Of a stretch of DNA of 64,000 bases, positions 43,881 through 55,919 are shown one piece after another. How positions within the stretch are numbered: position 1 is the first letter of the stretch; every line of letters starts with the position of its first letter. The stretch is from contig NW_026463109.1 of the NCBI RefSeq assembly GCF_021730395.1, positions 1 to 64,000 on the forward strand, given 5' to 3'. The notes beneath the pieces are model-generated. The model was not told the origin of the DNA and made no database searches. It was given only the letters and a program-made list of their open reading frames with translations. Made by a program: the position numbers and the translations under genes. Source of the DNA: Mercenaria mercenaria. Lineage: Eukaryota > Mollusca > Bivalvia > Venerida > Veneridae.

Positions 43881-46639
43881 AAAAGTTGCACTATTTTGAA
43901 AATGTTAGAACTATGTAGAAACCCCAGAATTTCGTTTTCTCGGGACTGTATGTATTTAATATAGAGTTACTTTGCGGTCAGCAAAGAAAAAGGTGTGGAG
44001 GTAATAAAGAATTCTATCTATCTATCATATAACCAGTTCATGTTTTGTCCATTAAAGCTTTATAATATACACTTATTGAAGGACTGTTGACCAACCTGTG
44101 TTTAAGTAAGTGTTTTATTACAGGATAAAAACAGAATTTTTATAGAATCTAGAGAAATTTAATGCATATAGAAACGGCATATACTTTCAAAGATGGTCAA
44201 CTATCATTGACCTTACTGAAGTGTGAGTCCGATGTAAAAGCTTTCGGCAGAATGTCAATATGCTCCCCGTTTGCATACACTACCAGATGCATCAATATAC
44301 TATTGATCTGGCCTAGGCAATATTAGCCACAATGCAAGTAACATATAAAGCTTTTTTGCAACATATCACATGGACGAATTTTTGTATTACTGAAATAGTA
44401 TACATACTGAATGAACTGAATAGCAATTTATCGCCAATTTACACATAAAAATCAGACGTACCGAATTCCGTCTGCTTCGGGTCAGTCTTACACACCAAAT
44501 TAGTCCAAATAATCGGGCGTTTCAGGACAGCGTGATAACTTTAAATGAATAAGGCTAAAACCAAATATTTTCATTATCAGCATAAGATGTACAAAATGTC
44601 ATCCTATAAAAAACACTCGAGTATCACACCAGCTGCCCCACCCACTGCTATTAATAAGTCTTTCGTTTACGACGCATTTTACCCATTTTACAGGAATCGG
44701 TACCATCCCAAAGGGTACGAACTTGGCTCCTGGCAATCAAATTTCTTTTAACAATCTTGACAAGACAAAAATCCATTTATTTCAGGACTCGTAAATTCCG
44801 CTTTTCTCATTGGTCTTTTCAAAGGAAGTTTCTGTTAGTAGCCATACAAACATGGTTGATCCTATATACTAAAACATAGACTAGGGCACGAAATGCAGAA
44901 TCTGATAAAGAGGTGCATACCGTCTTGATTAGCGTGTGTCTCCAACTTTATATGTAGATGTCTCCGCAGCAAATAACTGACCTTGTCAAATTCGTCTTTC
45001 TGGTATCTGCAAAGTAGTAATCAAAGTCTTGAGAGTACCTCGTCTTTCTGTCAAGAATTGTGACTACTTCCGTCATGTTGACCTTGATCAACATTTCAAG
45101 AACAAGTAAAATAAAAAGAAGTGTGTATATTTTATTCAACACGAGGAAACGCAATTGATTGTCACATGCAACGGCGAAAAACAAACTAAAAAAATCCCAG
45201 GCCTGATAAAAGCATAGATATGCAAAACACACAATGGAAATTATTCTGAAAATTGTTATTTATTGCGGTACAGACTGCTAGTTTGTTCAATTATGGCACA
45301 TACATTTCGAACAGGTGAAACAAAACAACCTAAGATTATAGGATATCCTTGCTTGAGCTGAATCCAGACTACATTTAATAACATATTTAATATTATATAG
45401 AATATATCGGATATCGAAAATATTGGGATTATTATTGCAAGTATCCTTTCTAATTCAGACCAGATTATTTAGATATAGACAGATTGATTTATTTCAGTAT
45501 TATGCATAAAACATGGTAAACATATCAACATATACATGTTAAAACAATAAACAAGTATGACAAATGAAAACATGTCAATAACATCATATATATATTACAC
45601 TTTCAAGCAGGAAATGGCGAAAATATATACCAGGCATGTATCGTTTATTTCAGACTTTCAACTAACGTCAACAAAGAACCGAAATCAATATTACTGTTAT
45701 CGGTTCCCTACATCATTGCAAGAAAAAACAAGATAGCCTTAGCAAAATACGTGATATTATGCGTGTGAGCATTAGAAGTAACAACCCACTTTATGTGGAA
45801 ATTCTGGCAAAGTTTCATATTAATATATAACTATATCTTGCAACTGTTGGGTTTGATGGCAATCTGCCATACTTTATATCTGGTTTATAAATATTCTTGT
45901 CTCAGTCTTTTTTTTTCTTCTGTATTATATTCTTCTGTATTATATTAAACGTCTTTAATACTGAAATATTAAAAGAACATTGTAAGAAACGGTACGTAAA
46001 AATATGCAGTTAAAATATACAGTTAAACAAAGTTTAACTATCTCAATAATATGGATGTCAGATTGACAAAAACTGTACAAAGGCTTTTTTATTCAGTAAC
46101 ATTTAAAAGTAAATAAATCAGCAGTAGTATATCAAGGTGACCAACGTGTCATCTGGTTGTCGTGCACTCCCATTTTGCTGTCTTCGACGCACTTTATTTT
46201 ATGAAAGTTCGATATCCAAGTCATGTGCGGTGAGAAACTATTAGACGCAAAAATATTAAATTATCCTCCAACAAACTTTATCTGAAGAGGACGTGTGGCA
46301 CAAAAAGCATTCTATACATACCTTCATACATATATTTATTGATAAAAAGAAGAATATATTCGGATATATTTAAGCGGAAAGACGTCTAACGTTATTATTT
46401 TTTACTAGCGGTGATTTGCGGGCTTTTTAGTAGTGTGTTTAGTCTTTGATTTATTAATTATAGAGTTGAACCAAATCAGATTGCAAGTTTACCATACATG
46501 TCGCAACAGCCGCCATGTGTTCGCATAAAAATATACATGATAGCTTTGGCCAAACGGACACAGAAGCAGAACTGGCTGCATTTTCATTCTAGCAGCGGCC
46601 ATTACTAGTAAATCAAACACCGATTTACACACACTGACT
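43881..46639. other. No gene seen
   Basis: (TATC)n-like repeats near 44018 ('ctatctatctatc') follow a possible retroelement tail. Small open frames at 44545-44751 and 44948-45232 show no family signature. Confidence 0.5.
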
Positions 46640-46826
46640 TTAGAATCACTTGCCCCGTGCCGCTATCGGTTCGAGGCCCACTCAGGGCGTTGAATTCTTC
46701 GTGTAATATCTGACGAAATAATGCACGGCGTGGCACCTGGAGTCTCCCTCCACCATAGAAAGCGGAACATCGCCACATGACTTATAACTGTGTTGCTGAG
46801 AAATTAATCCCCCCCCCCCCCCCCCC
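46640..46826 (+). mobile_element. SINE fragment ending in a poly-C tract
   Basis: Matches the SINE at 43612 from the B box region ('atcggttcgaggccc') through 'ataatgcacgg' and 'ctccctccaccat'. 18 C follow at 46809-46826 where the tail would be. Confidence 0.65.
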
Positions 46827-46835
46827 ACCCCCCAA

Positions 46836-47956
46836 AAATACTCTGCAACATGTGGACTAAATGGTCCTAGGCCGCTTACTTGAGAACAGCTTGATCAAAT
46901 TTAATGAATATCCTACTTAAAATACGACCACTTTTGCATAGGCAAGGTATTTCTTAGATTTGACCAGGTAACCTAGTTTTTGACCAAATGACCCCTATTT
47001 AAACTCGACCTAGCTTTCATTAAGACAAACATTATGAGCAAATTTCATGAAGATCCAGTGAAAAACAACGTTTTTTTTAGATTTTACTGGATGACCTAGT
47101 TTTTGATCCCAGATGACCCCTATTTGTACTCCTTTTAGATTCCATCAAGACAAACACTCTGATTAAATTTCATGAATATCCAGTGTAAAATGCAGCCACT
47201 ATTGCAGACACAAGGTTTTTCTTTGAATTGACCAGGTGACCTAGTTTTTGACCCAGATAACCTATATTCGAACTTGACCTAGATGTTATCCAGATCAAAT
47301 TTCATGAAGAGCCAGTGTAAAATGCTTACACAAGGTTCTTCTTTAATTTAACCTAGCCACCTAGTTTTTTGTCCCAGATTATCCATATTCGAACTTGAAC
47401 TAGGCAACCGTTCTGACTAAATTTTTTGAATATCCAGTGTAAAATGTAGCTCCTATGCGTACACAAGGTTTTTCTTTTATTTGACTGTTCTTTTATTTAT
47501 CTATTCGGGTTTTACGGCGCACCAACACAGTATAGGTTATATGACGCCAAACAGGACTACAAATTTTGGATTCACATCTCATTTACATCGAAATAAAAAC
47601 ATGAGGTATGGACTGTTTGACATAGTTTTCGACCCTAGGTGACCCATATTCAAATATGACCTAGATTTCATCCAGATAACATTCTGATGAAACTTCATGA
47701 AGATCCGGTGTAAAATGCAGTCCTTATTGCATAAACAACGTTTTTGTCTGATTTGGCCTATTGACCTAGTTTTTGACCCCAGATGACCCATTTTCAAACT
47801 TGGCCTAGATTTTATCAAGGCAATCATTCTGACTAAATTTCATGAAGATCAATTGCAAAATACAGCCTCTGTCGCATACAGACGACAGAGAGGCAGACGA
47901 CAGATAGACGACGGACGCCGGACATTGAGCGATCACAACACAATAACTCACCTGAG
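46836..47956 (+). mobile_element. Tandem-array element with tgacctagtttttgac units
   Basis: About six units of about 160 bp each hold 'gacctagtttttgaccc', 'aaatttcatgaagatcc' and 'acacaaggtttttctt'. The right end has the GACGACGGACGCCGGACATT tail, GAGCGATCACAAC and 'ctcacctgagc'. The units are the reverse complement of those in the 61.9-kb array, so the two are opposite-strand relatives. A SINE fragment in minus orientation sits inside at about 47490-47580. Confidence 0.65.
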
Positions 47957-48574
47957 CAATAGACGGGACGAAATTATCTGTCAACTGCGTATAAGACCGA
48001 AAAATGAAGCAAATTAAACGTGTATAAACAAAAAAACACGAAGATCCTAACAGACCCACTCTGTTAATCAGACAAGATCATCTATTCACTTTGAAAAATG
48101 GTAGGTTTTTTATTAACTTATATTGTATTAATTTTGGATTATCATGACGAAAGTTATTGAAGGGTATTTATTTACATAGGTACCTATGGATATTTCTAGT
48201 ATTAACTTCCGGTAAAAATGGCGACAATGGTTGCGTAAATTTTCAAGAGAGGGAAAATTCTGGATAATATATTATTTTGAGTGGAGAATGATACCATAAC
48301 TAACACAAAACACAAACACACTTTACTAGTATATACGGAATTTAGATTTTGACGTTGTAAATGTGAAAATTTCGAGAAACAACTTTCTTTGTGAGATACT
48401 TTGTTATGCGATCGCGCCAATGAGAAAAACATATAACAAAAGATCACTAAAATCTATTGTTATGATGAAGGATTATTGATCAGACTTTGTGTTTGAACTT
48501 AAAAATCAGCAGTATTGACATCTGAACTGGCATCTGAACTGGCAAATATTTTCGTCAACCTTTATTACTTTAAA

Positions 48575-49570
48575 ATGGCTGAAAAACCCTGTGCTGGTAA
48601 ATCTAACATTATAAACACGCCTGACCAAGGCCTAGATCGTAAGAGGACTTATGCAGATATTGTTAGTCCAGTAGAAGGTAATCGTGGCGACCATGTAAAC
48701 GTGCCTTATCCGGCCAAGTGGAAAGGTAGCCCACACTATACACATAACATACAAGACGGCACAACCCATGAAACACCACCAATAAGCTCTGAACAGACTT
48801 TTGATTTAACAGAATTAGTCCAGGCGGCTGTTTCCAGTGACGCAGTTATTGCTGCTTTAACGTCAACCATGGCTCCAATTTTGAAATCATTAATGGAAAA
48901 ATCAGTCCAACCTCTTTCAGAAAAAATCAGTGAACAGTCTGTTCAAATAAAGGCATTAGAAGCCAAAATTGACAGTCAAACCTCTCTAACTGAAAGTCTT
49001 AGGAAAGAAAATAGAGAGTTATGGACAAGACTAAGATCTACAGACGAGCGTGCGGAGGTACTTAGTGATCACTTAGATGACCTTGAGCAATATGGGCGAC
49101 GAACAAACCTTCGTTTTCATGGTGTCCCGCTTGAAAAAGACAAATCTACTGATGAACTGATTGTGAATATTTGTAATGATAATATCAAGGTAGAACCAAA
49201 AATCACAGTAGATGACATAAACAGGTCACACACAATTGGCCAAGCAAAGAACGGCAAGTGTCAGATTATTTGCAAATTTAGAAACTGGAAGATTAAAAAC
49301 AATATTTATATGAACAAGAAAAACTTAAAAAATGTTAAAAGTGACGATCACAAAGTATTTATATCTGAAAACCTCACGAGGAAGAGACAAGAAATTATTC
49401 AGGAACTGAATCAAGCACGTCGGGATGGTAAAATACATTCTTACTGGACGATTGATGGGCGAATTTTTTCAAAAAAGTCCGAAAAAGGTAAAAAAATGTA
49501 CATTAGGTCATTTGAAGACATTGAGTACTTACTGCCCTCATCACAGGATGAGGCGGTGACGGACTGTTGA
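48575..49570 (+). CDS. LINE ORF1 protein (RNA-binding, L1-ORF1p-like)
   Basis: ATG at 48575 in good context (aaaATGG), 331 codons. Residues 1-95 are polar. A coiled coil follows (SVQIKALEAKIDSQTSLTES to LWTRLRSTDERAEVLSDHL). The signature DDLEQYGRRTNLRFHGVP then opens the RRM-like domain, and a basic C-terminal domain (RKRQEIIQELNQARRDGK) follows. ORF1 proteins of this type form trimers and coat element RNA. The ORF is intact. The frame is open 20 codons further up to a TTG, but the ATG is preferred. Confidence 0.8.
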   Translation: MAEKPCAGKSNIINTPDQGLDRKRTYADIVSPVEGNRGDHVNVPYPAKWKGSPHYTHNIQDGTTHETPPISSEQTFDLTELVQAAVSSDAVIAALTSTMAPILKSLMEKSVQPLSEKISEQSVQIKALEAKIDSQTSLTESLRKENRELWTRLRSTDERAEVLSDHLDDLEQYGRRTNLRFHGVPLEKDKSTDELIVNICNDNIKVEPKITVDDINRSHTIGQAKNGKCQIICKFRNWKIKNNIYMNKKNLKNVKSDDHKVFISENLTRKRQEIIQELNQARRDGKIHSYWTIDGRIFSKKSEKGKKMYIRSFEDIEYLLPSSQDEAVTDC

Positions 49571-49639
49571 CAAACTCTTAATACTGCCTAACTTCATGCA
49601 TATGCATAGCAAGTACATATACGTTATTTGCTCAGGTGG

Positions 49640-49853
49640 AAATTAACTTTTCATTCATTCATTCATTCATTCTTTCATTCATTGTAATTATTCATTCAAC
49701 ATATCGATCACTCATTTATTTACTTATTTATTAATTTATTTATTTACTTATTTAAAATTCATTCATTCATTATATTCATTTATTCATTCATTCATTCATT
49801 CACTCTTTCATTCATTGTATTTATTCTTTCATCTTATCGATCACTTAGCCCAT

Positions 49854-49888
<35 letters not shown>

Positions 49889-50095
49889 TTTCAAATGAAT
49901 TTATTCACTTACTTATTAATTCATTCGTTCGTTCATCTTGTCATTCATTCATTCATTCATTTACTCATTCATTTATTCACTCATTCATTCTTTAAAATAG
50001 TTCATTTGTTCAAAGAACCATTCATTCACTCATCCATTCATTTATTTTCTCATTCAATCATTCATTTGTTCATCCATTCACGAACTTAATCAATA
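49640..50095. repeat. (ATTC)n tetranucleotide microsatellite
   Basis: Imperfect ATTC/ATTT repeats over about 450 bp, between ORF1 and ORF2 of the LINE. The 64-codon open frame inside it is a repeat translation. Confidence 0.9.
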
Positions 50096-51234
50096 TTTTA
50101 TTCATGCAGTTACATATTTGTATATATTTTTCTATAAATTCTTGCGATATTTTTAATTTTCACAGTCATTTCGATTTCTTTTATCAGTCGGAAGTATACT
50201 TTGTGAATACATGTATACTGGTATAAATTAATGTACAATTCCTTCTCTAGAAACCATTTACCTTTACCTACAGACAGTTATTGTTACAATGAAACTATTT
50301 TGTTTATAATCATATATTATATGTGATTTTTGTCTTTGATTCAAACTTTTTTTTTTTGTATGTTGATAGTAAAGAACGTTTTTTAATCACTTACCCCGTA
50401 CTTTTCTTATTTCTATAGATGATCTTTAAAATTATTCTAAACTGAACATATACTTTAAAGATGTAAACGCGCTTACCTTGGATCTTTTTTATTTTTATCC
50501 ATCACTACATGTAATCCTAATAATAGCCATTTAACACTATAAAATCCAAGAAATATCAATCATGTATAATGTTCAGTTTCTATAAATAGTAGGTGGACTC
50601 TAACAACCACTTTTCAGAGTATAAACAACGCTGTGTATGGTAGAACTCTAGAAATTGTTGTTAACTGTTTAAGTATACTATTAAAAAGGTTTTGTGTTTG
50701 TTTCATTGAACTATTTGCATGGTATCTTGTATTTTGGTATCATCATTTATGATTTTCCCTCTATGTTTTTGTATGTAAACAAATTGATAAAATGACATAT
50801 GTTTTTCCTACTCTTCTCTTTCTCTTTCACTTTTCTTCGTCTTTCGAGTCCAGGCTTCTTGGGTGTAGCATTTCAGGGGTAACGTTATTTTGTTTTGATA
50901 ACCTACCTGTCGCCAACAAACCAATTATGTACTTATTATGTCTATACCCTCATAGATAGTGAATGATTTAAGTGCATACCGTGCGACAATAGGTTTATTT
51001 TATAACGGCATTCAAAGGTTCTTTAAAACAGATCATTTTTACTGTTATCCTCTAGAAACATTGCTGAAAGTTATAATTTATTTGTCAATTTATGTATCTA
51101 TGATACGAAAAGTGACTTGTTTTATCTATTCGAGTCTTATAAATCTTCATACTGGGATACTAGTTTCATTATATGCTGGTAATCTTGTTACAAACGAAAT
51201 TGTTTTCAATGTGTTCGATAAATCGGACATGTAA
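50096..51234 (+). other. LINE inter-ORF region with upstream in-frame segment
   Basis: Mostly AT-rich and noncoding. From 50959 the frame of ORF2 is open for about 91 codons with a hydrophobic stretch (LLKVIIYLSIYV), closing at a single TAA at 51232-51234. It may be a former N-terminal extension of ORF2. Confidence 0.4.
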
Positions 51235-51282
51235 TTCCAATCAAGGAATCTACAATTTTGTTTCCTCTTAATAAAACTTTTA

Positions 51283-51924
51283 ATGTTATCTGGTGATGTC
51301 GAGTTAAATCCCGGACCAACTGACTTGGTTGAAAGCGCTCTTTCTGTTTTTCATCAAAATATCAGAAGCATTCGAAATAAATTAAGGTATATACGCGATA
51401 ACTGGTTGGACTTTGATGTCGTCTGTTTCACAGAAACTCATTTGGATAACTCAGTCAGTAATGACATATTGAAAATGTTAAACTTCTGTGAAGTTCATCG
51501 TAAAGATAATACATGTCACTCGGGTGTACTTTTAGTATACGTTAAGGATCATTTAATATCTAAAAGATTAATTGAGTTAGAAAATAACTTACCGGAATCT
51601 CTTTGGATTGAAATAAAATGCCGAAATGAAAAATACTTAATTGCAAATATATATAGACCACCAAACACAGGTGTTGAATTTTGGGACAGGCTAAGTATTT
51701 GTCTTGAAAATGCTTTTCAAAAATGTGGTAAAATTCTGTTAGTAGGGGACATTAATGAAGACCAGCTTAACCCTAGTAATCATAAATTTCGAGACGTCCT
51801 CTTATTAAACAATATGTATAATGTTATTTCGGAACCAACAAGGGTTTCAGCTAATTCATCAACATTAATCGATCCTATTGCCATATTGCACATTCCGGTA
51901 TTTTTCATACCCCGAGGTATATAA
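51283..51924 (+). CDS. LINE ORF2, 2A-like motif and APE endonuclease
   Basis: Starts MLSGDVELNPGPT. GDVELNPGP is the 2A ribosome-skipping signature D-x-E-x-N-P-G-P. The endonuclease follows: FHQNIRSIRNK (Asn), CFTETHLD (Glu), IANIYRPPN, LVGDINEDQLNP (Asp/Asn) and EPTRVSANSSTLIDP. The final S-D-H motif lies in the next frame (ISDHFGTF, about 51915-51945), so one base is out of register near 51880. The enzyme nicks target DNA for target-primed reverse transcription. The sequence just upstream in frame (CFLLIKLLML) supplies the hydrophobic context normal before 2A but lies behind a stop. Confidence 0.8.
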   Translation: MLSGDVELNPGPTDLVESALSVFHQNIRSIRNKLRYIRDNWLDFDVVCFTETHLDNSVSNDILKMLNFCEVHRKDNTCHSGVLLVYVKDHLISKRLIELENNLPESLWIEIKCRNEKYLIANIYRPPNTGVEFWDRLSICLENAFQKCGKILLVGDINEDQLNPSNHKFRDVLLLNNMYNVISEPTRVSANSSTLIDPIAILHIPVFFIPRGI

Positions 51925-51950
51925 GTGACCATTTTGGCACTTTTATTTAC

Positions 51951-54101
51951 ATGAAGTTTAATTTACCCCCATCTGTTCCTTATAAAAGACTAGTATGGTA
52001 TTATAACCGTGCAGATTTCGATAAACTCAACGACTTGATAATTGCAACTGATTGGTCATTTCTTGATTTAAACACAATCGATGATGCTTCCGAAAATTTT
52101 AATACTAAATTTATGGAACTAGCAAAACTCTGTATTCCGTCCAACTATGTAACGATAAGGCCAAAGGATAGACCATGGTATGACTCATTCATTCGTCGTA
52201 CTTCCCGTAAAAGAGACCGTCAAAAATCTATAGCTATAAGATCAGGTAAAATTAATGACTGGAACGTTTACAAACAACTTCGGAATAAAGTAAACAATCT
52301 TAAAACACATGCTAAACAAAAATACTATAATGACTTAGAATCTACATTAAGTGACAGTATGTATAATAATCCAAGATCGTATTGGAAAACAGTTAAACAA
52401 TTAGTAAAAGACAACAAAAACTGTGAAATTATACCACCATTAAATGTCGATATCGATGGCAATGATGTGATTTATACGTCAGATACCGAAAAAGCGAATT
52501 GTTTAAATGATTACTTTGTATCTATATCTACAGTTGATGACTCACGAACAAACCTTCCAGAATTTCTCCCAAAAACTAATAACGTCTTACAGGATTTTTA
52601 TATTCAAGAACAAGAAATTATTGATATCTTATTTTCTCTCGTTTTAAATAAATCATCTGGGCCCGATGAAATAAGTCACAGAATGTTAAAAGAATCTAAA
52701 AACTCAATTTGTAAGCCATTGTGTATTCTCTTTAACAGGTCGTTATCCGAAAGAAAATATCCCGCAATCTGGAAGTCGGCCGTAGTTATGCCACTTTTTA
52801 AGAAAGGTAATAGAAATAGTCCTTCAAACTATAGACCTATATCTTTAATCAGCTGCGTTGGTAAGGTTATGGAAAGAGTTATGTTTAAACACATTTACAA
52901 TCATCTATTTGCTAATAAGTTAATTTACGAAAGGCAGTCAGGTTTTTTACCAGGGCACTCTACTGTATATCAGATGTTAGACATTTATCACCAAATCTGT
53001 TACTCCTTCGATAATAAAATCCCAACATATATGGTTTTTTGTGACATTTCAAAAGCCTTCGACCGTGTCTGGCATGATGGATTACTTTTTAAATTAAAAC
53101 AAAACGGAATTAATGGACACATTTTGCAATGGATTGAAGATTATTTAAGTAATCGCAATCAAAAGGTATTTGTAGGTTCTTCATATTCTGATTGTAAGTA
53201 TGTCACTGCAGGTGTTCCACAGGGCTCTGTACTTGGGCCCTTATTATTTTTAACCTATGTCAATGACATTGCAGACAACCTTGCTAGTGTAACACGGCTC
53301 TTTGCAGACGACAGTTCTCTCGCAGTTTCTACCTCTGATATTGCTTCTATGGAAAGTACATTAAATGACGACTTAAATAAAATAGCTGAATGGTCCAAGC
53401 GTTGGTTAGGAACTTTTAATCCGAACAAAACAGAAGTGGTATTTTTTACTCTCGGATCTGAAGTTAAACCGTCTCTTTACTTTGATAATGTTCATCTTGA
53501 TTATGTTGACAGTCATAAACATTTAGGAGTTACTTTTAGATCAGATGGTAAATGGCACGATCATATCAATAATATACTTTCATCTGCCTCAAAAATTCTA
53601 GGGTCAATGAGAGCATTAAAGTTCAAACTAAAACGAAATACGTTAAATCAGATTTATATATACTACATGAGACCTGTTCTAGAATACGCACCAATAGTCT
53701 GGGATGGCTGTGCAGATTGCGAAAAACATTCTCTTGAAAAACTCCAATACGAGGCTGCACGTATTGTCACAGGTCTTACGAGGTCTGTTTCTATCGAACG
53801 TCTTCTTAATGAAATTGGTTGGGTATCTCTGTCCGATAGACGAAACATTCAGAAACTCGTTACCATGTATAAAGCTAAGCATCGTACATTACCGGACTAT
53901 CTATTAAATCTTATTCCAGATACAGTTGCCAATGATGTACCCTATCTTCTAAGAAACAGGAATGATTATATAACAGTTGCTCGTCGTACGCAAATATTTG
54001 CTAACTCGTTTATTCCATCAGCTTCTTCTTTATGGAACGATTTAGAATCCGATATAAGAGAGTCATCCACAATTCATTTTTTAAATCAAAACTTAAACTA
54101 A
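51951..54101 (+). CDS. LINE ORF2, reverse transcriptase
   Basis: 716 codons in one frame. Visible RT blocks: SSGPDEISHRMLK, VMPLFKKGNRNSPSNYRPIS, RQSGFLPGHST, VFCDISKAFDRVWH (motif A Asp), AGVPQGSVLGPLLF (motif B) and RLFADDSSL (motif C, FADD at about 53300). The thumb region follows (HKHLGVTFRSDGKWHDHI) and then YYMRPVLEYAPIVWDGC. All catalytic Asp residues are present. The frame ends at 54101 at a run of T, beyond which the family sequence continues in the overlapping frame. Confidence 0.9.
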   Translation: MKFNLPPSVPYKRLVWYYNRADFDKLNDLIIATDWSFLDLNTIDDASENFNTKFMELAKLCIPSNYVTIRPKDRPWYDSFIRRTSRKRDRQKSIAIRSGKINDWNVYKQLRNKVNNLKTHAKQKYYNDLESTLSDSMYNNPRSYWKTVKQLVKDNKNCEIIPPLNVDIDGNDVIYTSDTEKANCLNDYFVSISTVDDSRTNLPEFLPKTNNVLQDFYIQEQEIIDILFSLVLNKSSGPDEISHRMLKESKNSICKPLCILFNRSLSERKYPAIWKSAVVMPLFKKGNRNSPSNYRPISLISCVGKVMERVMFKHIYNHLFANKLIYERQSGFLPGHSTVYQMLDIYHQICYSFDNKIPTYMVFCDISKAFDRVWHDGLLFKLKQNGINGHILQWIEDYLSNRNQKVFVGSSYSDCKYVTAGVPQGSVLGPLLFLTYVNDIADNLASVTRLFADDSSLAVSTSDIASMESTLNDDLNKIAEWSKRWLGTFNPNKTEVVFFTLGSEVKPSLYFDNVHLDYVDSHKHLGVTFRSDGKWHDHINNILSSASKILGSMRALKFKLKRNTLNQIYIYYMRPVLEYAPIVWDGCADCEKHSLEKLQYEAARIVTGLTRSVSIERLLNEIGWVSLSDRRNIQKLVTMYKAKHRTLPDYLLNLIPDTVANDVPYLLRNRNDYITVARRTQIFANSFIPSASSLWNDLESDIRESSTIHFLNQNLN

Positions 54102-54484
54102 AATACAAACCTTCATCTGTACCTACATATTTTTGTATTGGCGAAAGGCTGTACTCGGTTTACCATGCTCAAATGCGTAATAAATGCAGTAATTTAAATG
54201 CTGATTTATATAAAAATCATTTGAGAGACAATGCTGCATGTGATTGTGGTCACGATACTGAAGATGCCGAACATTTTCTCTTTAAATGTAGATATTATGC
54301 TTTACAAAGAATACAACTTTTTAACGCCACACGTAACTTTCATCCACTGAATACGCGTACTCTTTTGTTTGGAGATGAAAATTATACTGAAGAAGAAAAT
54401 TCACTAATATTTTACAGTACAAAAATATATCAAACATACAAATCGTTTTCATTAAGAAATCTGATTGCTGCCGTATTACTTTAG
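54032..54484 (+). CDS. LINE ORF2, C-terminal zinc-knuckle part
   Basis: Takes over from about 54085 with FFKSKLKLKYKPSSVPTYF. It contains CDCGHDTEDAEHFLFKC, a C-x-C...H...C knuckle common at the C-terminus of such RTs, and ends LRNLIAAVLL. The part before about 54085 is a shadow of the RT frame. The switch is at a T6 run. Confidence 0.75.
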   Translation: MERFRIRYKRVIHNSFFKSKLKLKYKPSSVPTYFCIGERLYSVYHAQMRNKCSNLNADLYKNHLRDNAACDCGHDTEDAEHFLFKCRYYALQRIQLFNATRNFHPLNTRTLLFGDENYTEEENSLIFYSTKIYQTYKSFSLRNLIAAVLL

Positions 54485-54880
54485 TATATAAACTTAACGC
54501 AGTTGTACCCCACACAAGTTACGACCCTTGGGACACTGGACTCTCTCTCTTCTTATATTACCATCTATCTAGCTTTCTTTTAATTTTTACAGTTAAATCA
54601 TTCTACTTCTTCTCCAACACTGTTGTTATTCATTTCGCTTAACTTTGTTCTCTTCCAATTACATTTTGTCATTTTTATAAGAATACAATGCAATCTATAA
54701 TATAAAATTTTCCTTTAAATATACCTACTGGGACGGACCGAACTACTAATGTTATATGAACTTGTGGTCCAACCCTTTTACCTTTCTTAGAATGTTTTGT
54801 ATATTTTCTGTATATGAACATTGTATACGTTGTCATAAAAAGGAAGGAATAAAATATGTTTAAATCAAAATATGGATATT

Positions 54881-55548
54881 TCTCTTTTGTCATATTACTT
54901 CGTAGCAGAGCTAGTGACGTAGTTTTTGCGCATGCGTATATGTGTCAAGAAGGATGGAGTGTAATTGCAACATAGAGGTGCCAAAGTATAATTTTATTGA
55001 AAGAATCAATAGATGTTATCATAGAGTGTTGGTATGTAATATGTTCGTTTATTTGATTTATGTATTTTCCATTTATAAAAGTAATTAAAAAGCTGAAACA
55101 TTTTGATTGGTTGTTGAACGGTCACGTGGAATTGGATTATGCGCATGCTCCAGTAGGTGTCTACTGGTCACAATAGCCTAAAAATAGTTTTCCCTATATA
55201 TTCTATATAAAACTGACCTTTTTCAAAGAGCTACCAAACATAGCTAGACCCATTTCAGTGAACAAATCCTTACCTCATTTTAAAGAATTATGATAAAACT
55301 GATATAAAATGAAGAGAAAAGTAGGGGTCATGTATCTTCTAAGAGAGATTTCTCTGGTCACATTTGCTTACTGTAAACTGACATCAAAATCACACTGCTG
55401 TGACCTGGAAGTACTACTCATACTAAAATTGAGCTTGACTTCACCAAATACAACCTGCTCTCCCATTTTTCCTACCAAAATGTCAACAACACATCCACAA
55501 CTAAATTTAAACAGAAACTAGCCTCAATTTAGACCTCTGTTGCCATAC
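54881..55548. other. No gene seen
   Basis: No motif-bearing ORF. The 70-codon frame at 55309-55521 has no family signature. Confidence 0.5.
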
Positions 55549-55822
55549 CAGCGCCGTAGCCACACTGAGGCAAACCGAGGCGGTTGCCTCGGTTAAAATT
55601 TGAGGAGCAAAAAAAAAGAAGTAAAATTAGGCCTATCACACTGATGAAAAATTCAGTTATAAAAGTTCAAAAAAGTATATTAATATCATTCGAATATTTC
55701 AGAATATCATTTGCCTCATGACATTATTGTCTATTGAGGCAAGGTGAGGCAGAAATCCTAGCAGTCATATTGATAGCCTTGACAGGTCCGGCTTCAGTGG
55801 CCAGGCCGTGGAGGCCCGTGCT

Positions 55823-55849
55823 CCCCCCCCCCCCCCCCCCCCCCCCCCC
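55823..55849. repeat. Poly-C tract (27 C)
   Basis: Uninterrupted run of 27 C inside the hAT-like element. Confidence 0.9.
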
Positions 55850-55919
55850 ACCAAACCAAGTTGACTGAGAAGTGACCAATTGCACCCAATTATCTATTAT
55901 CATTATCATCAAATTTAAG

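Larger units (their letters stand above)
48180..54880 (+). mobile_element. LINE (APE-type non-LTR retrotransposon) with 2A-like motif
   Basis: Order: ORF1 (48575-49570), a long inter-ORF region, endonuclease (51283-51924), reverse transcriptase (51951-54101) and a C-terminal zinc knuckle (54032-54484), with a 3' end near 'ggaataaaatatgtttaaa' at about 54847. A 2A-like motif with APE endonuclease fits CR1/L2/Rex1-group elements, where such motifs are known. ORF2 is in three frames with two single-base shifts and a stop upstream, so this copy is recently inactive. The 5' end is set loosely, and ORF1 could belong to a separate insertion because the gap of 1.7 kb is large. Confidence 0.75.

Noticed and set aside
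44545-44751. 68-codon ORF rich in Tyr/Lys/Ser
   Set aside because: No recognisable domain and no flanking exon signals. Not distinguishable from chance.
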